Assembly: GCA_045541735.1 (NCBI GenBank)
Contig: JAZQJQ010000012.1
Location: forward strand, 1 to 8,238
DNA from: RUG12395 sp045541735
GTDB lineage: Bacteria; Bacillota; Clostridia; Oscillospirales; CAG-272
Length of the DNA stretch: 8,238 nt
Reading direction: 5' to 3'
In this document: positions 6,490-8,238 of the stretch, piece after piece
Layout: every line of letters starts with the position of its first letter
Position numbering within the stretch: position 1 is the stretch's first letter
Program-made: the position numbers and the translations under genes
Notes under the pieces: generated by a model
What the model was told of the DNA's origin: nothing
The model's database searches: none
The model's input: the letters and a program-made list of their open reading frames with translations, nothing else

Positions 6490-8238
6490 TTATCTTGCAA
6501 CAGACAATACGGGAGTCGAAAATATTCCCGTACGGCGCAGGCGGTATTCATAGGTCCAGAGGCTGTCCTTCGTTACCCACGCGGAGGGTCCTTGCCAACG
6601 GAATTTTTCATCTGCGTTGTGCACGTCGCCGAAGCAGTTGCGGCGCGAGATGAATGCTGTGACGGTAACCGTGTGCTTTCCTGCTTCAAGTACGCCGAGT
6701 TCCGCTGTGTACGGAGGATAAGCGATAATGGCTTTTCGCTCCCCGTCTACGGCAACGGCGTTGACTGCCGCTGAGTAATGCGGCACCCTGATGCCAACGG
6801 GGCAGGCATCGTCAAGCTCTATCGGAATACGATAGGATACCTCACCGCCGTAGAAAGGAAGTCCCTGATGTGTCAGATCGTCAAAAGCAAGCTTTTCCGG
6901 CAGGTCTGTCAGCGTTACTCGTCTGCCTGCAACTCTTACGCCAAAGCTGCCAAGCAGATACATTGCCTCGCAGTTTGACCTCTCGCCGAACGGGAAGGTA
7001 ACTCTAAGTACGTTTTCTCCCTTTTGTATCGCGGGAAGGATTATCTTTTTTATGGACTTATCTGTATAATATCCGCAGATAGTGTTCGCCACCGCTTCGC
7101 CGTTCCAGAATATCTTTGCAGTATCAGCCTCTTCAAGCGCGAGATACGGCTCTGCGTAGTTGATATCGCTGTGTACGGTAAATTCCATAGTCACCGTATG
7201 CTCTGCCGGCTTTGCGGGAATTACCCAAGGCTGTGTTTTGCCCGCAGGATAGCCGAGGCGCGCACGTATTGCCGCATCTGCTCGAAGCATCTCCTCAGGT
7301 CCTTTTAGCTGTTCGTTATCAATGGCATATCTCGGCATATCGAGCAGGAGCACGTTCTGCTCCGAGAGCGTATAGTCCACAAGCTCGGGAGCGGTACCGA
7401 GAGGCACGGGAGCAGGGCTTTGCTTCAATTCAAGTGCGCTCTCCTCATCCGTATCCTCAAGGAAGAGCAGCAGCGAATCGTAATCGTACAGGTTTGCGTT
7501 TATGCGTGTTCTGCCGTTCTTTATCTCATAGCTTATCGGCTTTATATCCCCGCTTGCAGTATCCCAAAGCTGAGGCTTATATTTGCCGTTCACATATATG
7601 TTTATCTGCTGGCAGGTTGCAACATCCTTGTTATACGGCTCCGTGCAATGTGCAACAAACAGCCAAAGGCCGTTTGTATCCCGCCTTATCTGATGCAGGA
7701 GATTTGCTGTATATACGCCGTTATTGTCGCGTATCTCTACCGTTCTCTCCCCCGCAAGCGCCTCAAGCAATGCCCCCTTGCTGAACGCGATACTGTCAGA
7801 GCTGTCAAACAGCGCTCTGCCCCTCGCAGAGGGGACTGCATCCTCGTATTTCGGTGCGTCTCCCATAAACACGAGCCTGCCGCCCGCCGCCTTGAATGCT
7901 TCAAGTCTTTCAAGAGTTGTGGAGCGCAGGGTCTCGCACTCGGGAACAACGATAACGTCGTATTCCATCTCTCCCACTCTCAGCGGAGCTCCGCCCTTCG
8001 TGCATTGCATCGGCAAAGTGGATTCACAGATATAATCAAAATCAATATTACCCTTTAGCAGCCACTCGGTAACGTGCATAAAGTTATCGTCCAGCTTATC
8101 GCGCAGATGCTGCGTCTGCTCATTGGGACCAAAGTGGATCCAATAGCTTTCTACGGGGTGCAAAACTGCAATCTTAACGTACGGCTTTCCGCGTGTAAGC
8201 GCTGTATTAACCCTTGCAAAGTGATCCTCCACGTAGCG
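6490..8238 (-). CDS. Glycoside-hydrolase-like protein, C-terminal part (start outside window)
   Basis: The frame is open to the right edge (582 codons plus TAA), so the N-terminus is missing. A GTG at 8232 is in frame, but it is preceded in frame by Arg-Tyr and is probably internal. Residues below are counted from that GTG. The segment RVNTALTRGKPYVKIAVLHP (7-26), followed by ESYWIHFGPNEQT, resembles the region joining a catalytic barrel to a Rossmann-like domain in large bacterial glycosidases. Residues 90-125 (YDVIVVPECETL, then RLEAFKAAGGRLVFMG) look like the class I amidotransferase-like or beta-galactosidase trimerisation fold. The region from about 345 to 570 is beta-rich with carbohydrate-binding features (WNGEAV, RVTFPFGERSN, LPFYGGEVSYRIPIELD), suggesting galactose-binding-like modules. 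The domain order recalls GH106/GH42-type enzymes, but the catalytic domain is not visible and the substrate cannot be named. The gene ends at the bidirectional terminator; promoter and any signal peptide are off-window. Confidence 0.75.
   Translation of the reverse strand, partial: RYVEDHFARVNTALTRGKPYVKIAVLHPVESYWIHFGPNEQTQHLRDKLDDNFMHVTEWLLKGNIDFDYICESTLPMQCTKGGAPLRVGEMEYDVIVVPECETLRSTTLERLEAFKAAGGRLVFMGDAPKYEDAVPSARGRALFDSSDSIAFSKGALLEALAGERTVEIRDNNGVYTANLLHQIRRDTNGLWLFVAHCTEPYNKDVATCQQINIYVNGKYKPQLWDTASGDIKPISYEIKNGRTRINANLYDYDSLLLFLEDTDEESALELKQSPAPVPLGTAPELVDYTLSEQNVLLLDMPRYAIDNEQLKGPEEMLRADAAIRARLGYPAGKTQPWVIPAKPAEHTVTMEFTVHSDINYAEPYLALEEADTAKIFWNGEAVANTICGYYTDKSIKKIILPAIQKGENVLRVTFPFGERSNCEAMYLLGSFGVRVAGRRVTLTDLPEKLAFDDLTHQGLPFYGGEVSYRIPIELDDACPVGIRVPHYSAAVNAVAVDGERKAIIAYPPYTAELGVLEAGKHTVTVTAFISRRNCFGDVHNADEKFRWQGPSAWVTKDSLWTYEYRLRRTGIFSTPVLSVAR

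Noticed and set aside
7212..8058. Overlapping plus-strand open frames of 190 and 212 codons
   Set aside because: Both are antisense to the glycosidase-like gene and give low-complexity Arg/Ser/Cys-rich products typical of shadow frames.
8233..8238. GTG at 8232 as the true start of the glycosidase-like gene
   Set aside because: The frame continues upstream to the edge, no RBS can be seen in the six remaining bases, and the protein begins in the middle of a recognisable domain junction.

Overview
The window looks like chromosomal DNA of a low-to-mid GC Gram-positive anaerobe, most likely a gut-type member of the Clostridia (Oscillospiraceae/Lachnospiraceae-like). This is an inference from four things: near-consensus sigma-A promoters with A/T-rich spacers, purine-rich Shine-Dalgarno sites (GGGAGG, AGAGG, AAGGAG), a BspA-type leucine-rich-repeat surface protein with HxHSW modules, and the trmK-nif3 gene pair typical of Firmicutes. 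No rRNA, tRNA, CRISPR array, transposase or phage gene was seen.

Layout, left to right. (1) 1-2534, minus strand: an 85-residue cysteine-rich protein of unknown function, whose stop codon overlaps the start of a very large secreted leucine-rich-repeat/Ig-like surface protein. That protein's reading frame stays open through 760 codons and leaves the window. (2) 2535-2883: a 349-base intergenic region acting as promoter and leader for that pair. It holds two minus-strand promoter candidates, an inverted repeat over one -10 box, a perfect (TCTG)8 tetranucleotide tract placed at the predicted start of the second promoter, and two hairpins followed by U-runs between the promoters and the first gene. 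(3) 2884-4543, minus strand: a tight three-gene operon (DUF1858 redox-disulfide protein, TrmK-type tRNA m1A22 methyltransferase, Nif3-family dinuclear metal protein) with 1- and 4-base gene overlaps, driven by a perfect TTGACA-17-TATAAT promoter. (4) 4544-4691: a divergent promoter region. (5) 4692-6437, plus strand: a DUF2079 polytopic membrane protein, probably a GT-C-like glycosyltransferase relative. (6) 6444-6487: a strong bidirectional terminator. (7) 6490-8238, minus strand: the C-terminal part of a large glycoside-hydrolase-like protein whose start lies beyond the right edge.

Functionally, the central operon is housekeeping (tRNA modification plus metal/redox proteins). The flanking genes face the cell surface or carbohydrate metabolism. 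The part most worth a second look is the 5' region of the surface-protein operon: a simple-sequence repeat at a predicted transcription start, followed by attenuator-like hairpins, upstream of a translationally coupled small Cys-rich protein and a giant adhesin-like protein. This could be a phase-variable or attenuated expression switch. That reading is inference, not demonstrated.
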